Positions 1-11,700 of a stretch of 64,000 bases of DNA are shown here, piece after piece; position 1 is the stretch's first letter; every line of letters begins with the position of its first letter. Source of the stretch: Trichobilharzia szidati. Lineage: Eukaryota; Platyhelminthes; Trematoda; Strigeidida; Schistosomatidae. A program made the translations under genes and the position numbers. The DNA lies in assembly GCA_944472155.2 (NCBI GenBank), contig OX235279.1, forward strand, positions 53,603,564-53,667,563, read 5' to 3'. The notes under the pieces are model-generated. The model saw only the letters and a program-made list of their open reading frames with translations, did not search any database and was not told the DNA's origin.

Positions 1-214
1 TTTTTCTAGGTTACAACTGTTTCTCTCTCACATTTCTGCTTATTGTCGTTCTTTTGCATCTCTGTAGTCTTCCTTTCTGTGTTATATGGAGTGTAGCAAC
101 TCGTACTGCTGCACTTTTCTGCAAATTTCTGTGTTGAGACCAGTCAGTTAGTCATATGATTATTGAGTAGATAAAAAATATCAGATAAAAATTACACATA
201 GTCATCAACACGAA
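1..214. other. unassigned AT-rich sequence
   Basis: I see no coding motif, repeat match or RNA-like structure here. If the VAC14 gene begins upstream of the window, this is intronic sequence of that gene. Confidence 0.4.
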
Positions 215-720
215 AAAAACATTTTAAAAATGACAACTGATAAAATTACCTCATATAAGGAAAGTAAGTGAAATATCCCGATGCCATGCCCAAGTCTAAT
301 CACCCTAAACTACAAAATGTAGAATCTTCTCGTTCAATCAGCCTGAAAACATGAACAGTGAAATCAAGCAATAGATAGCAACATGGGAAATAAATTCCTA
401 TTGCAAAGCATTTCACTCCTTATGTTCAAGCTACTACCAGTTCTATAGCATTATCTTATTTTGACAGGGACAGAGTGCACATCAAACATACCCAGGTGTT
501 TATTCAGAATTTTCAGAACACTATATTTTGTCAGTGGTTGCGTACTCAAAATTGATGAGCCATTTTAAGGGTAGAGATTCCACCATGTCGACAGGAGCCA
601 CAACCATCAGTGAAATTATACAAAAACGGTGGTCATCCGAATCCCGAATGTGTAATGTGTTGTCATAACTTCTGACGACAACTGTCGATAAGCTATTCGG
701 CTGTTGCTCAAGTTAGAGGT
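215..720 (-). repeat. inverted-repeat arm 1 (partner 7826-8325)
   Basis: The reverse complement of this stretch matches 7826-8325 almost base for base, for example the stretch around 580-620 against 7920-7960. No ORF or terminal motif identifies an element family. It may be a dispersed repeat of which two copies happen to lie in opposite orientation about 7.6 kb apart. The copy at 7826-8325 ends about 65 bp before a VAC14 splice acceptor. Confidence 0.75.
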
Positions 721-777
721 AATTATCTTAATTGTGAGCGTTTGCCTTCTGGACATCCCCTCTGCAGACGAACATCG

Positions 778-3160
778 TATTAATATCATCTTTCCCTACG
801 TTTCGGAGTGGGACTTAAGGCTTTGTCAGCACATCTCCACCTTTTCCTATTATTCTCCTCTTTCTTTAGCTGTGGTTATGATTGACCGTAGTTTCCCACA
901 TCCCCCACGTCACCCTTAGATTCCCAAATCCTTGTCCTCTGTTCAGGTTCCTTACGAGCGACGGCCTGGCGCGCGATGTCATTCGTAAGTCTCTTCGGCA
1001 TTTGCCAGATCTATCTCCATTTTCTTTGGAATATTGTTTGACCGATAGGTTCTTGGTTGGTTCCTTGCCAGAGTTTCTTGTTGCTAATTCTTTCCGGCCG
1101 GCCATTTGATCCTCAGCATTGAGTTAAGGCAGCTGTTGATAAAAGTCGTCAGCTTGCTGTTGGAAATACTTCCTGTGACAAGCGAATTTTCTGACCCATA
1201 TGGAAAAACTAACTGACTTAATATTGGTATTGAAAATCCGAATTTTGTTCTCTATTCTTAGTCAGAAGATTTCCAAACTGATTTCAGAGTGATGAACGTC
1301 TATCGTGCCTTCTGATTTTGGTTTTGACAACCCCGCCCGTTGCACCCCTAGCTGAAACGATGCTTCCCAGACAAGTGAAGGAAGTAACCTCTTTCAAATT
1401 TCTTCTGTTGATAGTAATTTGTGCTGGTTGTTGTTATTGGTTGGTTATTTTCATTACCTCCGTTCGTTGCCAGCATCTTCTACCCATTTGTTGGTTTTCG
1501 CCTGTAGGTCTTCGAGCTTGTGTGAGATTGTACATAAATCATCCTTGAAATCTAGATGTTCTAGAGTCTTCCTATTGGTCCAGCATATTCCCGTCTTCTC
1601 TCTCCCCACAGTCTCGCACGCAGTCCAGTGCACCAGAACTAGGAATACCGTCGGTGATAGTAGACAGCATTGTCTTCCTCCTGTCTCCACTTCAATGGTT
1701 CCTCTGAGCTTTCCGTTGTGGATTATCTGACACGCGGGATTGTTATATTCCTGTTGAATGAGGTTGATAAAAGTTTTGGGCACTCCGTAGTGTTGAAATA
1801 CCTCTCGGTCAACGATGTTGAAAGTCTTTTCAAAGGCGATGAAGCTGAGGTGGAGGTTTTACTATCATTCTGTGTTCTGTCGTATGATGATGCATCGGGT
1901 TGTTATTTGATCCGCACATGATTAGATTTTTCTGAATTCAGCTAGTTCCGGATGGATTTTCGAGTCCAGAGCTTCCCTTAGTCTCTCCAAGATGACACGA
2001 CTTAATATTTTGCTAGATGTGGACAAGAGCATAATTCCGTACAGGTTCTTGTAAGGGTCTAAGTCTCCCCTCTTTGGTAGTCCGATGAGGTAGCCTTTCT
2101 TTCATTCAATAGGTACGTTTCCTGCCTTTCAAACTTCTTGCAACAGTGGTGTAAGGATAGCCGCTGTGACTTCTAAATCAGTTTTCAGTGCTTCTGGAGG
2201 AATACCGTCTGGTTCTGCTGCCTTCCCGGACTTCAGTAGCTTCATTGCACTCAAGACTTGTGTTTTCGTTGGAGGATTGGTGTCCACTGGCAGTTCTGTG
2301 CCTTCTGGTATTGATATTTCTGGACAAGTTTCAGGTGATGGTCGGTTGACGAGTCCATTGAAGTGATCAGCCGATTGTTTTCTTTGTCTCTGCTCTTGGA
2401 CAATTAGGTTCCATTGACCATCTTTTACTGGTTCCATCTGAGTTGATCTCTTCCCGGATAGTAATCTGGTTAATTGAAATAGTGTTCTGAGGTCTGTTAC
2501 CTGCGGCCTGACCTGCTCTGCTTCAGTTGCCAGTGTGTCGTAGAATTGTGTTTTTGTCTCTTCTGCACTTCTTTATTCAGTGCGATATGCATTGAACTCA
2601 GCTTCTCCTTCTGCTGTCCATCTTGCATGGTTCAGCTTCTGTTTCACCATCCTCCTCTCCTCTGTTAGCTTCCATGTGTCCGTAGAGCGCCATTAATTGT
2701 CTAGCCTCTTCTTCCTTCCTGAAACGGTTGTACACGTTCCCTTGAACACCACTTTCGGACAATTCCAACGTTCTTCCACACAGGTTTCCTCTCTGATGCT
2801 GCGTAGTGTCTCCGGCTTTACTATGATGGCTGGAGTGAAGGTGTCATTTGCAGTTGAGTCTTTCTGTTTCTGAGTGTTGGACTTGAATTTTGGTCTGTCT
2901 CCTGTTGTTTTGAAAGCCTTCAGCTTGACCTTGAATGTTCCTCGCACTAGGTGTTGGTCTGAGGCGACTTTTACTCCCTTTCCCGACTTCGTGTCCAACA
3001 GACTGTCTCCACTTTCTCGGAATTGAGATAAAGTTTATCTGAGTTCTGGAGAAACCTATATAGCCTTGTCCATTTACTCATGCTTGTACACAGTGCTTTC
3101 AATCACAGAATCACAGAAGTCTACGAAGAGTTCACATTTCTCATTCATTTCGCTGTGAGC
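778..3160 (-). mobile_element. RTE-clade non-LTR retrotransposon copy 1, degenerate
   Basis: Broken minus-strand reading frames encode pieces of an RTE-type polyprotein. Near 2700-3000 there is the end of the endonuclease and the linker ('DTKSGKGVKVASDQHLVRG', the D-H pair of the nuclease). At 2129-2437 lies the pre-RT 'SGKAAEPDGIPPEALK' motif. At 1454-1783 lies reverse-transcriptase C-terminal sequence ('NNPACQIIHNGKLRGTIEV'), and towards 880-1100 the C-terminal tail. Stops and frameshifts separate them, so it is a dead copy. The 3' end is near 778. The 5' end is lost where the sequence runs into repeat A near 3165. A near-identical copy lies at 43701-46870 on the same strand. Confidence 0.85.
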
Positions 3161-3164
3161 CAAT

Positions 3165-3408
3165 TTTGCAAGTGTAGGCGACATTGCGAAAGCGGTTTCT
3201 AGTCTAGAGCGAGGTAAAGGACCAGAGCCTAATGATACACCTTCAGGAGCGTTGAAGAGTAGTGGTGCTAAATAACTGACTAGATTGACGAAGGCACTAT
3301 TTAGTTAGAGGGATTGTTCTGTGAGACTGGTGAAAACCGGTGAAAGTCGCAGTTGTGAATATATCTGAGAGAATATTCTATGTTTATTAATTAGTTAAAA
3401 ATTACATG
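3165..3408 (+). repeat. repeat A fragment, + orientation
   Basis: This partial copy matches 7390-7548 and 23410-23660 in the same orientation, and 3960-4190 in reverse complement. Together with the following full minus copy it makes a tail-to-tail inverted pair separated by about 150 bp. Confidence 0.7.
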
Positions 3409-3558
3409 AGTTTATTTTTTTGAAGCCACCATATTGTCTCACACATCACTGACTACACTCACCCTTGAAACCTGTGCTTAAGTTGACTATTTTCCACTTC
3501 ATATTCTTATTGATCATGTATATTCTTGATAATAAGATAAAAAATTTTGTCTCTCATG

Positions 3559-4733
3559 TATCGGGTACCAAATAAATTGTCGAAAGCATGCAGGTAGCAA
3601 AGACTCCAAACAGCAGAGGCTATTGCGTTCCGGTGCTATGTGTGCAGAAGAAACAGGTCCATCCCCTTCTAATGCCCTTACTTTCTATGGAGCCTATGAA
3701 CTCATGAACTCCATATTATTATTTTTCCTAATTGCCTGATATACAGTGTATTGCAGTGTTATGTTAATGCATATTATCACGCTTACAGACGCTATTGAAA
3801 TGTCGCCTAGTGATATTAATGATTCGATGTTATTTAAACATTAATGTTTTTAACAACCCGAATTCCTTCATTCGAGAGGATATTCTTTGTTCAGCAATCA
3901 GTCTTTTGAAATTTGTTAAGGGCGTTTCTGATGAAAAGTGTTAACCATTGTACTCATGTAATTTTAAACACTGATTAATGAACATAGAATATTCTCTCAG
4001 GTATGTTCACAACTGCGACTGCCAACGGTTTTCACGAGTCTCATAGAACAATCCCTCTAACTAAATAATGCCTTCGTCAGTCTAGTCAGTTATTTAGCAC
4101 CACTACTCTTTAACACTCTTGAAGGTGTATCATTAAGCTCTGGTCCTTTACCTCGCTCAAGACTAGAAACCGCTTTCGCAACGTCGCCTACAATTGCAAA
4201 ATCGATTCAGGCTGAGCTTAGATCAGAGGGGAGCGTAGACCGATTCCAGACATCTCACGAAAAGTTATCGAGAAACCATGCTTCTCAAATTGCCTTTTGA
4301 AACGTGTTTCTTTAATAAGTCCAAGTGCTTGACAGGTATGACCTGTTGTTGATGTCCATTTCTCCCGCTCTTGTTGGAATATGGGATGACAACCTTGTAG
4401 AAAGCTCACCTCATCTCTGTGCTTTCGTAACCTGCTGCATCTACTACCTGACCAAGCATATATTCAGTCTTTACATTATTTTATATTCATCTTTACGCTT
4501 GTTAGTGCCTTCATTTACGTCAGTTGTTCTCTACTGTATGAAATTTCAGCTTGTCTGTACTGTTTCGAGTCACTAATCATTTGTTTTCAGAGAACCGGCT
4601 TCCAGTGAGATATCTAACATGGTTATTCTGACACTACATGTCACGGCTCAACCTCATTAATTCCAGCGTTTCCACACGGGTGCAAATTAGATGACATGCA
4701 TGCTTGATTAGAAACTTCAAAAACCTTGTTAGT
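3559..4733 (-). repeat. repeat A, full-length copy in - orientation (~1175 bp)
   Basis: The reverse complement matches 22886-24354 over its length, apart from a SINE present only in that copy. The edges read ACTAACAAGG and CCCGATA in repeat orientation. TCATG flanks both edges (3554-3558 and 4734-4738), which could be a 5-bp target duplication or chance. I see no terminal inverted repeats, transposase or RT, only short ORFs (63 and 83 codons) in overlapping frames with no known motif. It is probably a non-autonomous element of unknown class. Confidence 0.7.
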
Positions 4734-5652
4734 TCATGCTGCATTTGAGATAGCTCTGTAGAAGTATTTTATAGTTTTTGGAATGACTTGCGCATCACTG
4801 AATATAGGTGGTATACTTCGTGTGTGCTTATCAGCGACCTTTTGTACTGTGTCAGTTTACTGATAACGGTGTTGCATCACGCATGAAAGTGAGAGTTACA
4901 TTACTTTACCGGTTGGTAATGAACATTTGCTTCTGTACCGTTGCTGCAGAAGGCTGGGGTTTTTGTTTAAGTCTACCTACTCACTGTGGAAATAAAAACG
5001 GGATGTGTTTATTAGTAATTCCGTCACAAAAAACTTTTATTAGAACGCAAGTATTGGGAAAGTTTGAATGCTCATTTGTGTGTAGGGATTTTAAATTTCA
5101 CTTGTTTTGCCGTAGGTAACGTGTTTTAGGTGTCCGAATTATATATTTTGGAGATTTTTTAGGAAATGTGACTTACATTCGTTGTCTAATTTCATTATGT
5201 AATGTAAATATTGTGGATATGATAATTCCACTGCTCTTAAGGAAGTTTAAGTTGTTGCTTTTTGAAGCTACTCACATTGTTTGACAATTTTCATATCTTT
5301 GAAATGTGGTTTTACTATTGAGCTGATTTCGGTTAGAAAATGTTTTCTTCCCATTGTTCACCTAATATACAATTATCAATTTATACAGGCATAGTTTGTA
5401 TCTCATTAACTGATTTCGCACCCGTGTAGTGCCAGTAAGAGTTCGCTCTTGAACGCTAATTTGTTAAACGAACAATCTTGGTTAGTCGGACTTTTTAACT
5501 GCTGTTGAGTCCTGGCTTCCTTTTTTGAGAAACTCCAGTTGATTTTATTTAAGTGCATGTATTTGTTATTTCAATTGTTCATTCTATTACTAATCAGTTG
5601 ACTTTTCTTATTTAGTTTCAATTTGAGAAGATTCATTTTCCTTGTTTATTAG
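4734..5652. other. unassigned, probably VAC14 intron
   Basis: A 103-codon open frame at 4808-5119 has no recognisable motif and no splice-supported continuity with VAC14, so I do not call it a gene. The stretch ends with a pyrimidine-rich acceptor at 5651-5652. Confidence 0.45.
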
Positions 5653-5765
5653 GTGTGAATTGCTGCTAACGGACCTGCTAAAAGAGATAGAGGCTAATCC
5701 GAGTGAAATTGCTTTGGATACGATGATCAACTGTCTAATAGTACATTGTCGACTTTCTGCAACAG
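5653..5765 (+). CDS. VAC14: VAC14 exon a (first visible)
   Basis: It encodes 'CELLLTDLLKEIEANPSEIA' and following residues, matching the HEAT segment that begins CEVVLGEFLKEI in vertebrate VAC14. The acceptor AG is at 5651-5652 and the donor GT at 5766. It ends in phase 1. Confidence 0.85.
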
Positions 5766-8700
5766 GTGATTTCCTTGTTTTTATTTCTGTTCTGAGACAG
5801 TTTTCACTTAGTCTGAGGTAAATATTTCCAAAGCCTCAGGATGGTCGGGGGTGGGTGCCTTGCGCTGCGGGTTGGCCACCCCTCCGCACACCTCTTGAAA
5901 TGCTCCCATATGACCGGGCGTCTTACATAGCCTCTCCTGAGGAAGTCCCACTCACTGCCTTCACGTGGCGGAGGTGTTTTTCACCAAAGTGAGAGGGCGA
6001 AAGCGGATGCCCGGCGCTCTTCACCGGGTTGACTGTCCATTGGATGACAGTCTAGGGGAGATGGCTAAACCCTGATTCCAAACCTCCAACGACTGGCGTA
6101 TGAATCTCACTGGAGCTCACCAGCAGACCTATGGACAAAGGGCTTGTTGGATGTCTGGCCCCATTCAAAAAGGCGTATGAACCGAACTCCGGTCACCGGC
6201 TGCCAATGGATAGTGGACTCCCTACTCCACTCCTACTGCCTTGTAGGTCACACTTGGTTGTGTAAAGGCTAGAGCTGCACTCTCAAACAAAAGGCCGAGC
6301 GATTCTGGGGACATCACTCGTACCAAATTCCCATGAAACTTCATGAACTCCCTCACAAACGACTCTCACCATGATTCGAGATGTTCATGAAGCCGGCTCA
6401 TCCTCCCGTAGGAGATAGCCGAAGTAAAGTAAAGTAAGTAAGTAAATATTTCAATAACCAAGGATTCATTTCTTTTACTTAAAAGTCAAATGCTTTCGTA
6501 TCCGCATAACGAACTTTTTCCATGCTTATAATAGCTAGTAAGTGAAGGTATTTTCTACAGATGAACATTTGCATCTTACGTTACTGCTTTGAAGTTCATA
6601 AACCTGCAATAATTAGGATGTAAAACATGAGTTGGGAAATGTATATAGTGTAAACGGAAATCTTGGTGTTCTATAAGACAAAAAAGAAAGGAAGAATAGA
6701 ATAAGCAATATAATATCGTTTTAGTGATAGTCCAACGGGTGCATTGTCTTTTGTAAGGTACTTCAGTATCGAGTTATGTTTCATCATTGTAAATTCTGAC
6801 TTAACTGTTGCGTAATTAAAGTCTCAGAGATGCAGTGTAACCTAACAAGGTTTTTGAAGTTTCTAATCAAGCATGCATGTCATCTAATTTGCACCCGTGT
6901 GGAAACGCTGGAATTAATGAGGTTGAGCCGTGACATGTAGTGTCAGAATAGCCATGTTAGATATCTCACTGGAAGCCGGTTCTCTGAAAACAAATGATTA
7001 GTGACTCGAAACAGTACAGACAAGCTGAAATTTCATACAGTAGAGAACAACTGACGTAAATGAAGGCACTAACAAGCGTAAAGATGAATATAAAATAATG
7101 TAAAGACTGAATATATGCTTGGTCAGGTAGTAGATGCAGCAGGTTACGAAAGCACAGAGATGAGGTGAGCTTTCTACAAGGTTGTCATCCCATATTCCAA
7201 CAAGAGCGGGAGAAATGGACATCAACAACAGGTCATACCTGTCAAGCACTTGGACTTATTAAAGAAACACGTTTCAAAAGGCAATTTGAGAAGCATGGTT
7301 TCTCGATAACTTTTCGTGAGATGTCTGGAATCGGTCTACGCTCCCCTCTGATCTAAGCTCAGCCTGAATCGATTTTGCAATTGTAGGCGACGTTGCGAAA
7401 GCGGTTTCTAGTCTTGAGCGAGGTAAAGGACCAGAGCTTAATGATACACCTTCAAGAGTGTTAAAGAGTAGTGGTGCTAAATAACTGACTAGACTGACGA
7501 AGGCATTATTTAGTTAGAGGGATTGTTCTATGAGACTGGTGAAAATCACTGGGCATTCCGTTTTATAAGAAAGGGAAGTAATCCTCCTGTGATATTCACC
7601 AGGGAATCAGTTTAACTAACGCAGCATTAACCAAAATTGCAGGCACCAAATGTCAAGTGAGATAGACAAAAATTAGAGAATCATGCTTATATGTGCCCGG
7701 AAATCAATGCACATTTGGATGATGTAGTTTCATATGTCTCCTGCTTTGTCTTAGTTGTTATTTTGAGCTTTCGAACGAATGCTGTCAACGTAATCTATGT
7801 TATTCAATGTAATTGTGCTGAAGTTGTGTATCGGCGAAATAGCTAATCTTAAGTTGTCGTCAGAAGTTATGACAACACATTACACATTCGGGATTCGGAT
7901 GACCACCGTTTTTGTATAATTTCACTGATGGTTGTGGCTCCTGTCGACATGGTGGAATCTCTACCCTTAAAATGGCTCATCAATTTTGAGTACGCAACCA
8001 CTGACAAAATATAGTGTTCTGAAAATTCTGAATAAACACCTGGGTATGTTTGATGTGCACTCTGTCCCTGTCAAAATAAGATAATGCTATAGAACTGGTA
8101 GTAGCTTGAACATAAGGAGTGAAATGCTTTGCAATAGGAATTTATTTCCCATGTTGCTATCTATTGCTTGATTTCACTGTTCATGTTTTCAGGCTGATTG
8201 AACGAGAAGATTCTACATTTTGTAGTTTAGGGTGATTAGACTTGGGCATGGCATCGGGATATTTCACTTACTTTCCTTATATGAGGTAATTTTATCAGTT
8301 GTCATTTTTAAAATGTTTCCTTTTATTACCTGTAGTCGAATTTTGTGTCCGTTGTTTGTTTGGTTCATTTGCATGCTTCTTTTTTTGTAGCATGTTCCTT
8401 CGTCAATGTTGCATTAAAATCCTCTTCACCACCCACATCGCAGTTTCCAAATTCTGTTGGATCGTCAGTCGTTGTTGATACATCAGCGCAAAGTGTTAGT
8501 CTACTGCAGAATACACCAAGTGTTTTGGATTCAGCCGCGTCGAGAAATGGAATTACTAGTTGTTCCCCAGACCAGTTAAAACAACGAGCTGCTCTGAAAT
8601 GGATTAAAACCTTCGTTGAATTGGATCCACATCATATGCTTTCCTATGCTTCAGGAATTATTGGTGCTGTTCTACCATGTTTCATGTCCTGTGGACCGCA

Positions 8701-11700
8701 TGATGCTACAGCGGAAAGACGAGGTAAGCTTTGGAAACAATTTGGTTTTCAATCGTGTTACCGAACGATTTTTGTTCTCCCTGAGTTTTGTATCGTTTCA
8801 GAGGTGATGGGATCCACGTTTTATCTTTTTAAGTGAGAACTATATATTCCTCAGAACACGAAATTCGAAGCCATTTGATGTCATACTCTCAAACAAAAAT
8901 TTGTATAATGTGTCTTTGAAACTGGAAAATTGGCGCATACCTTAAGTAATAGTAAAACATCATCAAGAAAAACGTTTAATTTTGCACTTCTGTAGGCACT
9001 CATTTAGAAAAAATAAAAAGCTATTACATGTTAGCGTTAATGCTCATCAGATTATATAGTGACGGAGTATTGGCTTTACTGTTTAGCTTTGGATAAATAT
9101 CTTGTCTCAGAAATTTAAAATTGTCTTCCATGTAAATATTTTGGAAACCAATTTATCCGTGTTGCCTAGAGATCTGTCTTTATTTCTTTCTTGATAGAGC
9201 ACATTTGACTATAGAATTTCGCATAGTGATCTCCTTAAAACGAATGCATGAAGTTCTTTTCGATATATATTTTTTGATCTGCTGTATTGGTGATTCACTA
9301 GTTTAAAATTTGAAGCTCCTAACAAGTTTGTTTTCATATGGTGCTATTACGTTTGGCGTAGAAAAGATTACATTCGAATAATTACGTGTTAGGGAGGGTT
9401 ACGGTTTGGAAGTAGGGCTGGCGTCACGTATACAGTATCTTCGTATATCCTTTTCAATTTCCACTATATTTATTTATTGAGTCAGCTGGAAGAAGAACCA
9501 CTAGTTACTGTAATTACAGTGCTACTGTCGTTTGTTCTATAATAATTCGAAGTTATTTAACTCTTTCTACGAGCACTTTTGCCTTTAATAATACATTTAA
9601 TTATCGTAAGATTAATCATCAAGATGCAGTTGGATTCCAACGTAATTACGAAGGAGTGATAAATTCCAAGGAAGTATATGACAAAGGGATTGTCATTGTA
9701 TTGTTTGACCATATCCGTTTCCCACAACAGATAGCGTAATTTATTGTTATTCCCCTAGCTTTGGCTATCCAGCTTTATTATTTATAAATAGTGTTGGGAA
9801 CTGGGAAATATTTAGATGAACACTTTTTGAAGTATAATTTCATTCTCATTATCTTCCTAAGTATCTTGCAGCTCACGCTTAGTAATTTGAGTAATATTAA
9901 TACTTGGCATCGCTTGTCTGAATAAAATTCGTATTTTGTTGGCTTAGTTAGAGATATTTGTTACTATTACCTCTCTTTTTCACTTTGATCCTTACCTTTC
10001 CGTTAAGTGTGTACTAACTTAATTGATTGTGTTTACATCAAATCTACTCTTTCCGTTGTTCCTTATTGTGTATTCGTCGTTATTTTTGTTCTAAGTTTCA
10101 CTAGAAACTGCTGTATGCATAAACGAAACCCTTTTGAAAGCTGTTAGGCAGTTCAATTCACGTTCAGTGACTAATGTGAATACAAACAGTTCATCAATCT
10201 CTCATATGGATTCACTAAATTCAGGAAATCAGTCGGAGAGTGTAGTCAAACTGTAAGTTTTGATATGTGTTGGATTGATATGTTTTAATTGTATGGAATG
10301 TATCAGTTTTTTAAAAGTTGAGGGTGTTGACGTTCAAGAATAGCGCGATGTATACTAACGCAATATATAATACCCCTACCTCCTATAGTATTCGTTCCAC
10401 GTAAACCAAAAACAAAGCAAAACACCGAATCGATCGTCCAAAATATGAAATATATTTTGGGAGAAATCGTGGTACGAGGATGACTTCTTAACTAGCTAGG
10501 AATCGTGCACGAACGAACGAACGTAACACGACAGCACATCAAATGGCGTGGATACTTGACCGTGAGCCTTCAGCTAAACAAGTCTACTTAAACAGTGACG
10601 GCCAGCATCCACTGTTCAGTGATGAATGCTTTGGCGAATAATTTTGGGGAATTATCTACCGCTACAGCTTTCTCTTCATACATGAAATATTTGCATGCAG
10701 TTGTGTTTGTTTAACATAACAAAATGTAGGATGTGTATCCTGTTTACGTACTTCTTGACATTATCTCACTTTTGTATCTGCGAGGAGTGAAATAGCTAGT
10801 AGTTTTTGAGTTTCGGTGTGTCGTGAAATTAGTGTTTATTGTCAACCACATATTCTTAGATGTGCCTTCCTTGTGAAAGGATTTTGAACTCAGAACTACA
10901 ATAATGCGTTGTTTTCAGCCTCACAAAAAGTAGGAAAAAATAGTGACATATGCATTTTTCTAATCCAACAAAACGTATTTTGAAAATTCCTGTGCTGCGG
11001 AATTTTTATTTCATGAATATTTTCACCTAGGAAATAAAACTGACAGTAGTGACAGTCGTAATCGTGGAGTGGTTATTGACAGATGTTTTGAAGAGACTAT
11101 TTAGCAGTTCGTGTATGACAGTATACTATGTATTATTGGGAGATAAGATCAATAAAGTGTCTTTAATTTACCTTCGCTTACAGTTCACAGGATAACAACT
11201 TAACTAAGCAACTTTCAGAATCAGGTGCAGAACAAAATGGATCACAAATTTTGTGTTCGGAAGCTATATTAGAAGTCACGTTCCAACTTCTCAATAATTC
11301 AAGCCTGTTAACTCGTTTAGCAGCACTTCGTTGGATTACTGTGCTTGCAGAAGTATGCTCCGCTGAAGTATTTTCACAAATTGATCGTCTTCTGCCGGAA
11401 ATGCTCAAGTTAGTTTCCGATCCTGCTGATGAAGTAGGTTTCCTCACTAAAATGGGATAAAAGTGTTTTATGCCAAATTTAAAATGATGATAGCAATGGT
11501 TTCTTATTTCACTGTTTTATTTTCATAGATGGTACATTCAACGATTTGGTTGATTGGAAGACTGAGTTACCTTACAATCAATTCCGATGGGGATTATTTA
11601 AGCAAACAGTCTATTATTATGCCTGAAGAACTTTTGGAATTACTGCACGAATCAGATTTTGTTAATACACGATCAAGTGATCGAATAGCCAGCAGTTCTG

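Noticed and set aside
4218..4576. Repeat A small ORFs (63 and 83 codons) as conserved genes
   Set aside because: They are preserved only because the repeat copies are young and nearly identical; they overlap on opposite strands and show no known motif.
8345..8836. 163-codon ORF as a separate gene
   Set aside because: The frame is VAC14 exon b with intron read-through on both sides; splice sites at 8389-8391 and 8723-8724 delimit the conserved part.
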